DNA of 12,254 nt, taken from assembly GCA_012798155.1 (NCBI GenBank), contig JAAZNR010000280.1, positions 1 to 12,254 on the forward strand. The letters run 5' to 3'. Shown in pieces: positions 1 to 8,060 of this stretch. The translations under genes were made by a program, and so were the position numbers. The stretch is from Thermogutta sp. Its GTDB lineage: Bacteria; Planctomycetota; Planctomycetia; Pirellulales; Thermoguttaceae. Each line of letters starts with the position of its first letter. The stretch's first letter is position 1. The notes beneath the pieces were generated by a model that saw only the letters and a program-made list of their open reading frames with translations, was not told the origin of the DNA and ran no database searches.

Positions 1-66
1 CCCCAACGCGCCGGCGACGGTCGCGCTTGCAATTCTTTCCCCATCCTCTCCACGCCGGCACGCCGC

Positions 67-1671
67 TCACCCCGACGAAGGACTGCGCCGCCGGCTGGAC
101 ACCTGCTGGACCAACTTCTCGAATTCGGACGGATCGAGGTACTGGTTCACCAGCCGTCGGACCTCGTTGAACATCTTGTCCACTTGTTGCCGGGCGGTCG
201 GTTCCGGGCAATAGATGCGCTGCTGCAACTGCATGATTTCGCTGGAAAAGACCTCTCGCGACTTCAGCCTCCGCACTTGATCCAGCAGATCGGCGGCCTC
301 ATCCCATTTTTCCTCGGCCACCCTCGCGCGGACCTTGGCCAGCAGTACCGTCCGCTGAATGACCAGATCCACGAGTTCATCTTGAATGCCGCGGAGGGCG
401 GCCTCGGCCTCCAGGCGGGGATCGTCGTCCGGGAGCGCGACCGCCGCTTCCGAGACGATGCCGGGCACCAGGGGGAGCTTGGCCACCAAGCGGCTGCCGT
501 GCTTGATCGCCAGCATGAGGGGCGTCCCCTCGCGGTCGGTGACGGACAGGCGTCCGTCCCAATCGGTGCGGCCCAGCCAGCGGAGCGTTTCCTCCGCGGG
601 CGTCTTGGCGAACACATCGTAGTCGGCCAGGGGTTTTTTGCGTTCATCTCGCGACGTGAGTTTCAAGACGGTCTCCCCGCCCGGCGGGCGCTGCCCCCAG
701 GCCAGCAGTTCCACCCGGCCGCGGCGTCGAGCCGTGAGGGGATTCCGCACGCCGGAGATGACTTCGCAGGGAATCCCCGCCCCGTCGTCGCGGGCTTGCG
801 GAAGCAACAGCGTCCAAGGCAGCGTGAGGACCGCCCTGGCGTTGCCGTCTCGATCCTCGTATCGGGCCAGCACATGGTAGACGGGGGTCCGTTCTTCTCG
901 CTCCGCCCGATCCTGCGGCGCGGCGAGAGCCACGCCCCGCTGGTGCAGCCGAACGCCGCCGTCCTCCAATATCTGGACGGCGGCCAAGGGGACATGACTC
1001 GCCAGGACCGCGCTCAGGACGGCCTCGGGAACGGCCGACTCATGGGGAACCGCCGTGCGGGCCAACGGCCCCCAGCGCTCGGCTCGCACGTCCCATTGCC
1101 GCGCCGCCACGCAGAGGCCGTCATCCGCCGTCCCGAGACTCACTACGACAATCTTGTCGGCGGTTTTGAGTCTCCGCCATTCCGTCGGCAAGTCGTCGGG
1201 TGGAAGGGCCGGAAGGTCCGGCAACAATCGCCTGCCCGCCTCCTCGGAAATCGCCGATACGCGGGATTCCCAGCTCGCGCCCAGCCGGTATTCCAGCCGC
1301 GATTGCAAATCGGACGCCAGCCGGACCGCGTCGGCGGCGCTCAGCTCCGGGCAGCCCTCCGCCGCCAGGTAGATCTCGACGCGATAGGGAGTCCATTCCC
1401 AAAGGGACTCGGCCATCACGGGGGAGCGAAAAGGAGTCTCGGCGAATCCGCCCGAAAAGGTCCCTATACAGGCCGCGATTGCGATCAACCATCTCGGGCG
1501 GGAAACATGCCGCCCCGCGCTCCATCGCCCCCCGGCGTGCCGCCTTCCAGTTTGCATCCTTCCTCGATCGCCGAGCGCGGCCGGACGGGGCAGTCCCGGC
1601 GACGGACGCCGGATGGCGCCGCGGCTTCGCCTTGGCCGTCCCATCATCTCGCATCCCGATGTCCGCCGCAT
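67..1671 (-). CDS. Exported protein of unknown function
   Basis: I do not recognise this family. Counting from the upstream TTG at 1680, a hydrophobic stretch at about residues 64-79 (WLIAIAACIGTFSGGF) looks like a Sec signal sequence, with possible cleavage after A80 or A90. An IAAC motif inside it could be read as a lipobox, but the span before it is short. The middle is mixed alpha/beta. Near residue 370 an LGRTDWDGRLSV segment resembles the beta-sandwich of carboxypeptidase-regulatory-like domains; this is a weak match by eye. The last 120 or so residues look helical, with charged, coiled-coil-like stretches. Start choice: ATG at 1671 has GAGGGA 9 nt upstream, but it gives an Arg/Pro-rich n-region of about 60 residues. 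ATG at 1557, preceded by GAGGAAGG, gives a normal 22-residue n-region and may be the true start. The gene lies just downstream of the solute-binding gene in the same direction and is probably co-transcribed with it. It is most likely a periplasmic or surface accessory to the cluster. Confidence 0.7.
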   Translation of the reverse strand: MRRTSGCEMMGRPRRSRGAIRRPSPGLPRPAALGDRGRMQTGRRHAGGRWSAGRHVSRPRWLIAIAACIGTFSGGFAETPFRSPVMAESLWEWTPYRVEIYLAAEGCPELSAADAVRLASDLQSRLEYRLGASWESRVSAISEEAGRRLLPDLPALPPDDLPTEWRRLKTADKIVVVSLGTADDGLCVAARQWDVRAERWGPLARTAVPHESAVPEAVLSAVLASHVPLAAVQILEDGGVRLHQRGVALAAPQDRAEREERTPVYHVLARYEDRDGNARAVLTLPWTLLLPQARDDGAGIPCEVISGVRNPLTARRRGRVELLAWGQRPPGGETVLKLTSRDERKKPLADYDVFAKTPAEETLRWLGRTDWDGRLSVTDREGTPLMLAIKHGSRLVAKLPLVPGIVSEAAVALPDDDPRLEAEAALRGIQDELVDLVIQRTVLLAKVRARVAEEKWDEAADLLDQVRRLKSREVFSSEIMQLQQRIYCPEPTARQQVDKMFNEVRRLVNQYLDPSEFEKLVQQVSSRRRSPSSG

Positions 1672-1707
1672 GTCACGCAATCCCTCATGCCCTTTGGGCG
1701 ATTGTTC

Positions 1708-4212
1708 TCACGGCCTGGGTACGACGCGCCATTGTTCCACGTCTTGATACAACACCGCCGGCCGTGGGGGAACCGCCTCGATCCCTTTGCGTATCGCGAA
1801 ATAGTCCGCCAATTGGTAGAGCGGCAAGATCGCCACATCGTCGTGCACGGCACGATGCACGGCCCGCAATCGGGCCGATGTTTCGGGCCAGTCGGCGGCC
1901 TCCGTTAGGCGGTCCAGGCTGAGCGCCACATAGGGGCTGAGTCGGCCGTCGAACATGGGCAAGGAAAACAATCGAAAGACGTCCCCCACCGGCTCCCACA
2001 CGGCCGCCTCGACATACATCACATCCCAAGCCTCGGAGGCGGGCGTCGAGTCGCCGGGACGCGCTTCGATCAAACGTACCTCCAATCCCAACAACCGCCA
2101 CTGCCGCGCGATCTCCCGGCAGGCCTCGCGGGCGATTTCGTGGGGAGGCAAACACAAAATGAGGGCATTGCCCTCCGGCATCGGGCGGCCCTGCTTGCGG
2201 GCGGCATCCCGTGCCTGAGCCGCCGCTACTTGCAACAGAGCCAGGGCCGTGGTGGGCTGATACGGCCGCGGCTCGATACCGTCGTCATAGGCATAGCCCA
2301 ACGGGTCGGCCCGCTTGACGCCCACGGGAAACGGGCCGCTGACGACGCGGCACCCTTCCTCGGACCGACCGTCCAAGAGCATCCGCAGAATCCGCTCGCG
2401 ATCCGTGCCCAGCAGGAGTGCCCGGCGAAAATCCCGGTCGGCGGGGAGAGGGCGGCTGAGGTTGGGGATCAGCATGTGCACAAGCGGCGCGGCGTATTCC
2501 CGGATTTCCAAGTCCGCCCGGCCCTCCAGCAACCCGCGTTCCCATGGGTTGATGCGATCGACGGCGTCCAAATCACCCCGAAGCAGCGCCGCCAAGGCGT
2601 TGCGGCCTCGGGCAAAAACCACTTCATCGATCTCGGCCGGCCGCCCCGGCGTCCGCTCATCGTAGGCGTCGTTGGCGAAAAAGACCGCAACCTCGGATCC
2701 CGAATCCGCGGTCGACGCCGGATCGAGGACATACGGCCCGATCATGGCAAGCGTCTCAGCCGCTGCGGCCGCTCCAGCCGCTGCGGGCGCTCCGTCTCCC
2801 GACAAGCGCGGGGAGTCGCCTTCGCCCCCCTCGGATCGCGTGGACGCCGCGACAGTCTGCGGTTCTCCCATCGCCGACCAACGGCAGACGACGGCATGCC
2901 GCAAGAAGACCTCGGGACGAACATGGGGACGGCGCAATCGCACAACCAGCTCGCCTTGCGGCCCGGAGACCAGCTCTTGCGAAAGAGCGGCCCAGGGCCA
3001 AAAGAAACGGCCGTCGCGGGCGTCGCCCATGCTCCAAAAAAGCTCGGCCAAGTCGGAGGCCGCCGGGGTAGAGCGCATCGCCTTGCGATCCGACCCGGTC
3101 ACGGTGAAGACGAGCCGCCGCCCCAGGTCTTCACTCCGCATGGCGTGAAAGGGGGTCGCATAGATGCCGCCCTCGGGGCCGGCACCGGTCCACTCCGCCC
3201 AGCAGCGTGTCAGCAATCGTCCGCTTCGGCGAGCCGACCAATCCGTGAGGGAGGCCGGATCGAGATCGCCCTGGGCGAGCGTTACTCCGACCCTTAACCG
3301 CGGATAGGCCGTCTGCACGCGACGCAGGCACTCCGCCGCGCCAGGTAATTGCGGCCAGACCGCCGTCATGCGGCGTGCCGAGAGGTCGGCTTTGCGAAAG
3401 TCGCCCTGCTGCAAGGCCGCTTCCGTCTCCGCGAGGAGCGACGCCGCCTCCGCCTGGAATTGCGCACGGCGAGTCGCGACCACGGGGTGTTCCGGAAACA
3501 ACGTCGCCAGGCCGTCCACGAGCTGCCGAGCCGCCGCGTAGTCCCCGCCTGTTAAATAGCGATCGACCAGCCCGTCCACGGCCCGCCCGGCGGCTTCGCT
3601 CAATCCCGGGTAGTCCCGGTTCTCGGCGAAGAGATTGCGGAGGTTCCCGTAGGCGCGATCGAATCGCTCTTGGTCGATCGATGCGGCCGCCTCTTCGAAC
3701 CAAAACTGCTGCCGCAGGGCGTCCAAACCCTCGACTTTGGGATAGTTGGCGTGCAAATACTCGATGTAGTCCCAAGCCGCGGCGAAGTTTTTCTGCTCGA
3801 TCAGCCGCCGGGCTTCCTCCACCAAGATTTCCTCGAACAATTGAATGCGAACGATCTGCGGCCAAGCGGCGCGAAAACGCTCGCCCGGCCGGTCGAATAG
3901 CTCGACCTCCAGAAATCCCGATCGCGGCAAGGGAGAGGGCGCCTTGCGATCCGGAAAGGGCAGCGGCGAAACCTTGAGGACGGCATTATCGTTCGCGGCG
4001 TCGAGAAAAACCAAATCGTGGGGCGGTTGCTCATAGAGCGGAAGATTGGATGGCGGGGAATCGGCCGGCCTCGTCTCTTCCGCGCACGCCGGCCCGTTGA
4101 TAATTCCGATCAGCGCCAGGGCGGCAGCCAGGCAGACCCCGGGCCGTCGCTCCGCGCGGAGCCGGCCAAGCTCTCTCCGGGCCGATAGCAAGCCTCTGAT
4201 CGTCACGTTCAA
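1708..4212 (-). CDS. TPR-containing extracellular solute-binding protein, family 5
   Basis: An 834-residue exported protein. Residues 26-44 form a signal peptide ending in ACA, with likely cleavage before E45. Residues 115-305 are helical with TPR-like hairpins (for example around LIEQKNFAAAWDYIEYLHANYP and the GGDYAAARQLVDGLATLFP motif). From about residue 305 to the end it resembles SBP_bac_5 (DppA/OppA-type peptide-binding proteins). Signatures are an RVGV first strand, DFRRALLLGTDRERILRMLL near 594-613, VSGPFP near 624, an acidic-aromatic-alanine stretch (YQPTTALALLQ), a helix before LGLEVRLIE, and a terminal LPLYQLADYFAIRKG. The SBP half has an Ala-rich insertion at 475-486 made by an 18-bp duplication. 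Known family members feed ABC importers, but no permease or ATPase gene lies in the window, so transport is not shown; a sensory or scaffold role is possible. The start is TTG at 4212 or, equally plausible, GTG at 4206 with GAGAG 7 nt upstream. No in-frame ATG, GTG or TTG exists between the preceding stop and 4212. Confidence 0.85.
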   Translation of the reverse strand: MNVTIRGLLSARRELGRLRAERRPGVCLAAALALIGIINGPACAEETRPADSPPSNLPLYEQPPHDLVFLDAANDNAVLKVSPLPFPDRKAPSPLPRSGFLEVELFDRPGERFRAAWPQIVRIQLFEEILVEEARRLIEQKNFAAAWDYIEYLHANYPKVEGLDALRQQFWFEEAAASIDQERFDRAYGNLRNLFAENRDYPGLSEAAGRAVDGLVDRYLTGGDYAAARQLVDGLATLFPEHPVVATRRAQFQAEAASLLAETEAALQQGDFRKADLSARRMTAVWPQLPGAAECLRRVQTAYPRLRVGVTLAQGDLDPASLTDWSARRSGRLLTRCWAEWTGAGPEGGIYATPFHAMRSEDLGRRLVFTVTGSDRKAMRSTPAASDLAELFWSMGDARDGRFFWPWAALSQELVSGPQGELVVRLRRPHVRPEVFLRHAVVCRWSAMGEPQTVAASTRSEGGEGDSPRLSGDGAPAAAGAAAAAETLAMIGPYVLDPASTADSGSEVAVFFANDAYDERTPGRPAEIDEVVFARGRNALAALLRGDLDAVDRINPWERGLLEGRADLEIREYAAPLVHMLIPNLSRPLPADRDFRRALLLGTDRERILRMLLDGRSEEGCRVVSGPFPVGVKRADPLGYAYDDGIEPRPYQPTTALALLQVAAAQARDAARKQGRPMPEGNALILCLPPHEIAREACREIARQWRLLGLEVRLIEARPGDSTPASEAWDVMYVEAAVWEPVGDVFRLFSLPMFDGRLSPYVALSLDRLTEAADWPETSARLRAVHRAVHDDVAILPLYQLADYFAIRKGIEAVPPRPAVLYQDVEQWRVVPRP
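2757..2792. repeat. 18-bp tandem duplication inside the solute-binding gene
   Basis: Two adjacent 18-bp units (2757-2774 and 2775-2792) differ at one base. They are in frame in the minus-strand gene and encode GAPAAA followed by GAAAAA, an Ala-rich insertion at about residues 475-486 of the solute-binding half. The insertion is probably a surface loop. Confidence 0.85.
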
Positions 4213-4242
4213 GCTCTCGTATTTCGGGGCGCCGCCTCGCCC

Positions 4243-4272
4243 AAATCGCCGCGCCCGCGCCGGCCGCGATTT
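4243..4272 (-). other. Intercistronic inverted repeat (possible mRNA hairpin)
   Basis: In the 90-bp gap between the propeller and solute-binding genes, AAATCGC (4243-4249) and GCGATTT (4266-4272) form a perfect 7-bp inverted repeat around a 16-nt G+C-rich loop that can pair further (GCC/GGC). Only three U residues follow in the minus-strand transcript, so a full intrinsic terminator is unlikely. It could be an attenuator or an RNA-processing or stability element. Confidence 0.35.
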
Positions 4273-4302
4273 ATCCGGGCCGGCTCTCCGGGTTCGCGCA
4301 CG

Positions 4303-7300
4303 TCACGGTTGAGCGGCGGCGAGCCGGTCCAATCGCATACGGACGGCCCGGCCGTCCCGCAGCCCAACCATCGCCCAGTCTTGCCAAACACCGGGACCGG
4401 CAACCGGCACTCCGTCCAAGGTTACCCGGTCCACGATCGTCCCCTGTTCGGGTTCCAGCAACAGCAGCTCGCCGCAGATCGAGGCCGCTAGCAGGTGATT
4501 CCGCCATGCGACGGGCGGCCCCACCCAGGGCATGTCTCCGGCGGGTCTGCGACCGGCGGGCGCAGGTCGATCATCCCAGGCGAGAAGATCCCCTTTTGCG
4601 GTCCCCAACCACACGCGTTCCCCCACGGAAAACGGCCCCCAGACCGGGCGCTCGTCCACGGTCTCGCGCAGCGCCGCTTGGCCGGTTTGCAAATTCACGG
4701 CTGTGAGCCGCCGTCCCGCATCCATGGCGAAAAGGTGAGTCTTCAAGACCGCCGCCGGCGGAATGAGCGCCGCCTGCAAGGGGATTTCGTGTTCCACCGT
4801 CCAGCCGCCGTTTTTGGCGGACAGCAGCCAAAGCCGGCCGTCCTCTCGCGCCGCCGCCACGCGATTCTCCGGCAAAGCGAGGAGCATGGTCCAGAGCACC
4901 GACTTGCCGGGAGTCACCGGCGTCTGATAGGGGTCTCCCAACAATCGACCGGCCGCCCAATCGATCCGGGCCAGCGAGCCGTTGCGCAACGGAACCACCA
5001 CTTCACGACCCAGCCGGGCGATAGGACCGGCGACCTCCATCGGCAAGGGCACCCGGCGGACCTTCCACGAGGCCCCGTCGGCTTCCCGGATTTCGATCTC
5101 TCGACGGCCCTCGGCTGCCGCGGCCTCGATCCCCGGCGCGGGGAGCGGCACGCGATGAAGCGTACGGCTGAGCTGAGGTTGAGATACTTTACGGCTTGGC
5201 TGAGGTTGAGCTGCCGGATGGTTTGGCTCAGGTTGAGATGCCGTACGGTTTGGCTCAGGTTGAGGTAATGCATCCGCCGGGTCCTCTGCCCGGGGCGTTG
5301 CCAAGCGGACGGGCGTCGATGTGGAGGCCCCCGCATCGATCTCCAGCGGAAGGAGGCAGACCGAGCCGCCGACCGTGCTTGCCCGCAGCGCACCGTCCTC
5401 CGGTCTCGGGGGAAGGGGCAGGGGATCGGCCAGTCGCGTCTCCCAGTAGAACGAGCCGTCCTTGACGGAAACCGCGGCGGCGAAGACTCCGGCTTGCCCC
5501 GCCCGGCGATAGACATGAAAGACGGCGTCGCCCACGATCCGCGGCGGCTGGATGACGGGCATGTTTTCGGCGGCCACCCATTGCGGCACGATCCGACCTG
5601 CGGCGGCCTGAAGATCGAATCGCGTCAGGGCCGTATCTGCAGCCAAGAGGATCCCCGCTTCCAAGAGCACGTAGCGCGGCACCTCCCAATCCGTTCCCCC
5701 GGACTTGGGCGAGGCGGTTTTGCCCTCGGCTATGCGAACTAGAGGCGTTTTCGGATCGCCGCGCAACTCGAACACCATGACGTCGGCATCGGCCGTTTCG
5801 AGGAGCAGCCGATTGCCCGCCACTTGCAACGGCCCCCCTAAGCGACCGACCGGCGCAAGCTGCTGCACCGGCTCGGCGCCGCTCTCGCCGTTCCACCGCC
5901 AAACCGCAATCCGCGCGGCGTCGTTGCTCAAGACTTCGGGAAGCAAGAGGTAGCGATCCATGGCGACGGGCGGCAGGACCAGGGCCCCCCGGTCGTGGCC
6001 GGTGTAAATCACCCCCTCCGTCTTGCGCCCGGACTCGCTCAAAACAAAGGTGTACGAATGCTCGGCGGCGGCGAACCACAGGGGACCCAAGGCATCGCCT
6101 TGCGGCAAGGAGACGGCGGGAGGCAGCCGGACGGCCACGGGAAACCGGATCGCCCGCAAACCCTCGCCCGTCGCCGCATCCACGACAAACCAACCCGAAT
6201 CCGCCCCGCCGACCAGGATCGCGTCGCCGATGAGGCGCGGTCCCCAAGCGGTTTCGCCGGGCATCTTGATCGCGCGGAGTTCCTTGCCGGTTGCCAACTC
6301 GACCCAAACCAGCGCGTGGCGGCGGTGATCGAGGAGCACGGCGGACCGCACGCCCGACGCCTCGACCTGCGGCAACTCCGCCGGCGGCAGGCCGTTCGGC
6401 GGCGCGCCGCCCACGTAACGCTGCCACACCAGTTGCCCGGTCGCGGCCGCCAGACAAAAGACGCACCCTTCGGCCTCCATGAGGAGGAATTGATCTTCCG
6501 CCACCGGCGCCCGGCCCTCGCGAAGGAGGGCGAAGAAGGCGGTTTCCTGCACCTTTTCGTCCCGGTCGGTCTCCACCGGCGGCGCCGAAGGAATATCCTC
6601 CCGTACGACGCCGTCACGCAACGAGCCGCACATCTCGGACATTTCGGCCGCCAATTCTTCGTCGTCGGCCAACTGGGGGAATTGGCGGACGAGCCGCCTG
6701 CGGATTTCGTAGGCCTCGTCGGCCGCGCCGCGAGCACGCGCCTCGCGAATCTTGCCGAGGGCCGCCGTCCGCTCCTGGTTCAACGCGATGCGCCGTCGCG
6801 CCAATTGCAGCGTGTTTTCGATATCCGCGATCTTTTTGCCGGGCCGACTTTCCCGGGGCACATAGCGCCGAATCGCGGATAAGACCTGCTCCGCGGCCTC
6901 GATCCTCGCCTCATCCGCGCGCTCAAAAGCCGAGGCCGCCAAGCCCTCGCCGATCTGCGGGAGGACGGCCGTCAATTCGGCGTCCGCCTCGGGGTGAAAG
7001 TCCGGCAATACGGCGATCTCTTCCAAGACGCGGCGGGTGTTTTGCCAAACTTCCAACCAGTCGCCGCTCAGGGTTTGCCGTATCTGCGCCAACCCCACCC
7101 TCACCCGGGTAACGCCGGCTTGCGGATGTTTTGGGAAGTCTTTGAGAAAGCGTTGATACTTATGGATCGCCTGCGTGTACGATCCCGCGCGATAGTCGGC
7201 CTCGGCCTCCGCCAACAATTCGTCGCCGCTCCGCCGATTGAGCGAGAAGAGGACGATCACGCCCACGAAAATCAGCAGCAGCAAGGCCCCGCCGCCGAGG

Positions 7301-7950
7301 AGCAACAGGGGCGAATCCCACCGGTTGCGCCGCCGCGGCAAAGAGGCGAAGGGGTCGGCGAGAGGCGGGGGCCCCGTGGGTACCGATCCGCCGGGGAAGC
7401 CCAAGTCCTCGAAAAGATTCTCGGGGCCGGCTGGAACGGAGGCGTCCAAACCTTGCGAAGCCCCCCCGGCGACGCCGTAGGTTGCCTGGGGGCCGGCGGC
7501 CGGCTGCTTTTTCGCCGCCGCAGCGGGGGCTTCACCCCCGGTTTGTTCGCGGGAACCGGCCCCCCGTCCGGTTTTCTTTTTGGAAGGAGTGCCAAAGAGG
7601 TCATCCGCCTCCTCCAGCGGGGCCAGCTCCAGACCCTCGTCCTCGCCCGCCGATGCACGGTCGTCGTCCGTCTTTTTTGTCAGCGGCTCGACCTTCTTCA
7701 AGACGATCGGCTCGGGGTGGTGACGTTGCGTCTTTTCCGCATGTGCCTGTTCCACGGCCGCCATCAATCGCTGCGCCAGCAACCGCGAGAGATAACCTTG
7801 ATCCACGAGAATCTTGGCCGCCATCGCCGCGGAGAGGGGCTTGGGCGAGCGCGACGCCTCGGCCGCCCGATTGCGCAACTCCTGAATCACCTCGGGCGGC
7901 ACGAGGTCGCGTTCTTGCAACAAATTGAGCAGTTCTTCAGCGGGAATCAT
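4303..7950 (-). CDS. Membrane-anchored TPR and PQQ-like beta-propeller protein
   Basis: A 1215-residue multidomain protein. Residues 1-70 are a small helical domain (LVPPEVIQEL...LVDQGYLSRLLAQRLM) resembling the N-terminal segment in front of many planctomycete Ser/Thr kinases, but no kinase domain follows. Residues 71-210 are low-complexity, charged and Gly/Pro-rich, probably disordered cytoplasmic linker. Residues 214-237 are a strong membrane span followed by NRR. Residues 242-275 form a TPR-like hairpin (AEADYRAGSYTQAIHKYQRFLKDFP in part), with helices continuing to about 450. From about 470 to the C-terminus come WD/PQQ-like blades with repeated xLDxxTGxxxW-type motifs: CLAAATGQLVWQ, WVELATGKELRAI, VVDAATGEGLRAI, AVSVKDGSFYWE, AVNLQTGQA. 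The helices and propeller should lie outside the cytoplasmic membrane. Residues 897-932 are four 9-residue QP-rich repeats between blades. A cofactor role for PQQ is not implied; such propellers in planctomycetes are usually binding or scaffold domains. The start is ATG at 7950 without a clear Shine-Dalgarno. The gene sits between the ExbD pair and the solute-binding gene. Confidence 0.87.
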   Translation of the reverse strand: MIPAEELLNLLQERDLVPPEVIQELRNRAAEASRSPKPLSAAMAAKILVDQGYLSRLLAQRLMAAVEQAHAEKTQRHHPEPIVLKKVEPLTKKTDDDRASAGEDEGLELAPLEEADDLFGTPSKKKTGRGAGSREQTGGEAPAAAAKKQPAAGPQATYGVAGGASQGLDASVPAGPENLFEDLGFPGGSVPTGPPPLADPFASLPRRRNRWDSPLLLLGGGALLLLIFVGVIVLFSLNRRSGDELLAEAEADYRAGSYTQAIHKYQRFLKDFPKHPQAGVTRVRVGLAQIRQTLSGDWLEVWQNTRRVLEEIAVLPDFHPEADAELTAVLPQIGEGLAASAFERADEARIEAAEQVLSAIRRYVPRESRPGKKIADIENTLQLARRRIALNQERTAALGKIREARARGAADEAYEIRRRLVRQFPQLADDEELAAEMSEMCGSLRDGVVREDIPSAPPVETDRDEKVQETAFFALLREGRAPVAEDQFLLMEAEGCVFCLAAATGQLVWQRYVGGAPPNGLPPAELPQVEASGVRSAVLLDHRRHALVWVELATGKELRAIKMPGETAWGPRLIGDAILVGGADSGWFVVDAATGEGLRAIRFPVAVRLPPAVSLPQGDALGPLWFAAAEHSYTFVLSESGRKTEGVIYTGHDRGALVLPPVAMDRYLLLPEVLSNDAARIAVWRWNGESGAEPVQQLAPVGRLGGPLQVAGNRLLLETADADVMVFELRGDPKTPLVRIAEGKTASPKSGGTDWEVPRYVLLEAGILLAADTALTRFDLQAAAGRIVPQWVAAENMPVIQPPRIVGDAVFHVYRRAGQAGVFAAAVSVKDGSFYWETRLADPLPLPPRPEDGALRASTVGGSVCLLPLEIDAGASTSTPVRLATPRAEDPADALPQPEPNRTASQPEPNHPAAQPQPSRKVSQPQLSRTLHRVPLPAPGIEAAAAEGRREIEIREADGASWKVRRVPLPMEVAGPIARLGREVVVPLRNGSLARIDWAAGRLLGDPYQTPVTPGKSVLWTMLLALPENRVAAAREDGRLWLLSAKNGGWTVEHEIPLQAALIPPAAVLKTHLFAMDAGRRLTAVNLQTGQAALRETVDERPVWGPFSVGERVWLGTAKGDLLAWDDRPAPAGRRPAGDMPWVGPPVAWRNHLLAASICGELLLLEPEQGTIVDRVTLDGVPVAGPGVWQDWAMVGLRDGRAVRMRLDRLAAAQP
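5155..5262. repeat. 27-bp x4 tandem repeat inside the propeller gene
   Basis: Four diverged 27-bp units lie head to tail (5236-5262, 5209-5235, 5182-5208, 5155-5181). The shared core GGTTGAG recurs exactly every 27 bp on the plus strand, at 5177, 5204, 5231 and 5258. The units are in frame and encode QPEPNRTAS, QPEPNHPAA, QPQPSRKVS and QPQLSRTLH (residues 897-932), a Gln/Pro-rich loop between propeller blades. The local codon choice (CAA, CCT) is more A/T-rich than the flanking gene. Confidence 0.93.
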
Positions 7951-7962
7951 GCAACGTCAGTC

Positions 7963-7980
7963 CGGGACCAACGGGACCAA
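7963..7980. repeat. 9-bp perfect tandem repeat upstream of the propeller gene
   Basis: CGGGACCAA occurs twice back to back on the plus strand (7963-7971, 7972-7980), which reads TTGGTCCCG twice in the direction of transcription. It ends 12 bp upstream of the ATG at 7950, where a ribosome-binding site would be expected but is not seen. Confidence 0.8.
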
Positions 7981-8013
7981 TCAGTGCCCTCTCGCGTACC
8001 GCCTTTTCGTCCG

Positions 8014-8049
8014 CGCCGCCGGCGGAAATAGCTTCGCCGCCGGGCGGAA
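8014..8049. repeat. Imperfect direct repeat between exbD-2 and the propeller gene
   Basis: CGCCGCCGGCGGAA (8014-8027) recurs at 8035-8049 with one extra G. Both copies contain near-palindromic G+C-rich cores able to form small hairpins. The composition makes chance similarity possible. Confidence 0.5.
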
Positions 8050-8060
8050 GCGCCGCGCCG

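Noticed and set aside
184..1908. Long plus-strand open frame (574 codons) opposite the unknown exported protein gene
   Set aside because: It overlaps a minus-strand frame that has a signal sequence, sensible secondary structure and operon spacing. Its own translation is His/Gln/Arg/Gly-rich without domains, typical of the antisense of a high-G+C gene.
2140..3297. Plus-strand open frame (385 codons), and similar ones at 5995-6882 and 6994-8031, opposite the solute-binding and propeller genes
   Set aside because: They are complements of genes with recognisable domains and show no motif, ribosome-binding site or consistent neighbour arrangement.
5155..5262. Repeat array as a CRISPR
   Set aside because: The units are contiguous and in frame, encode diverging 9-residue repeats and have no unique spacers.
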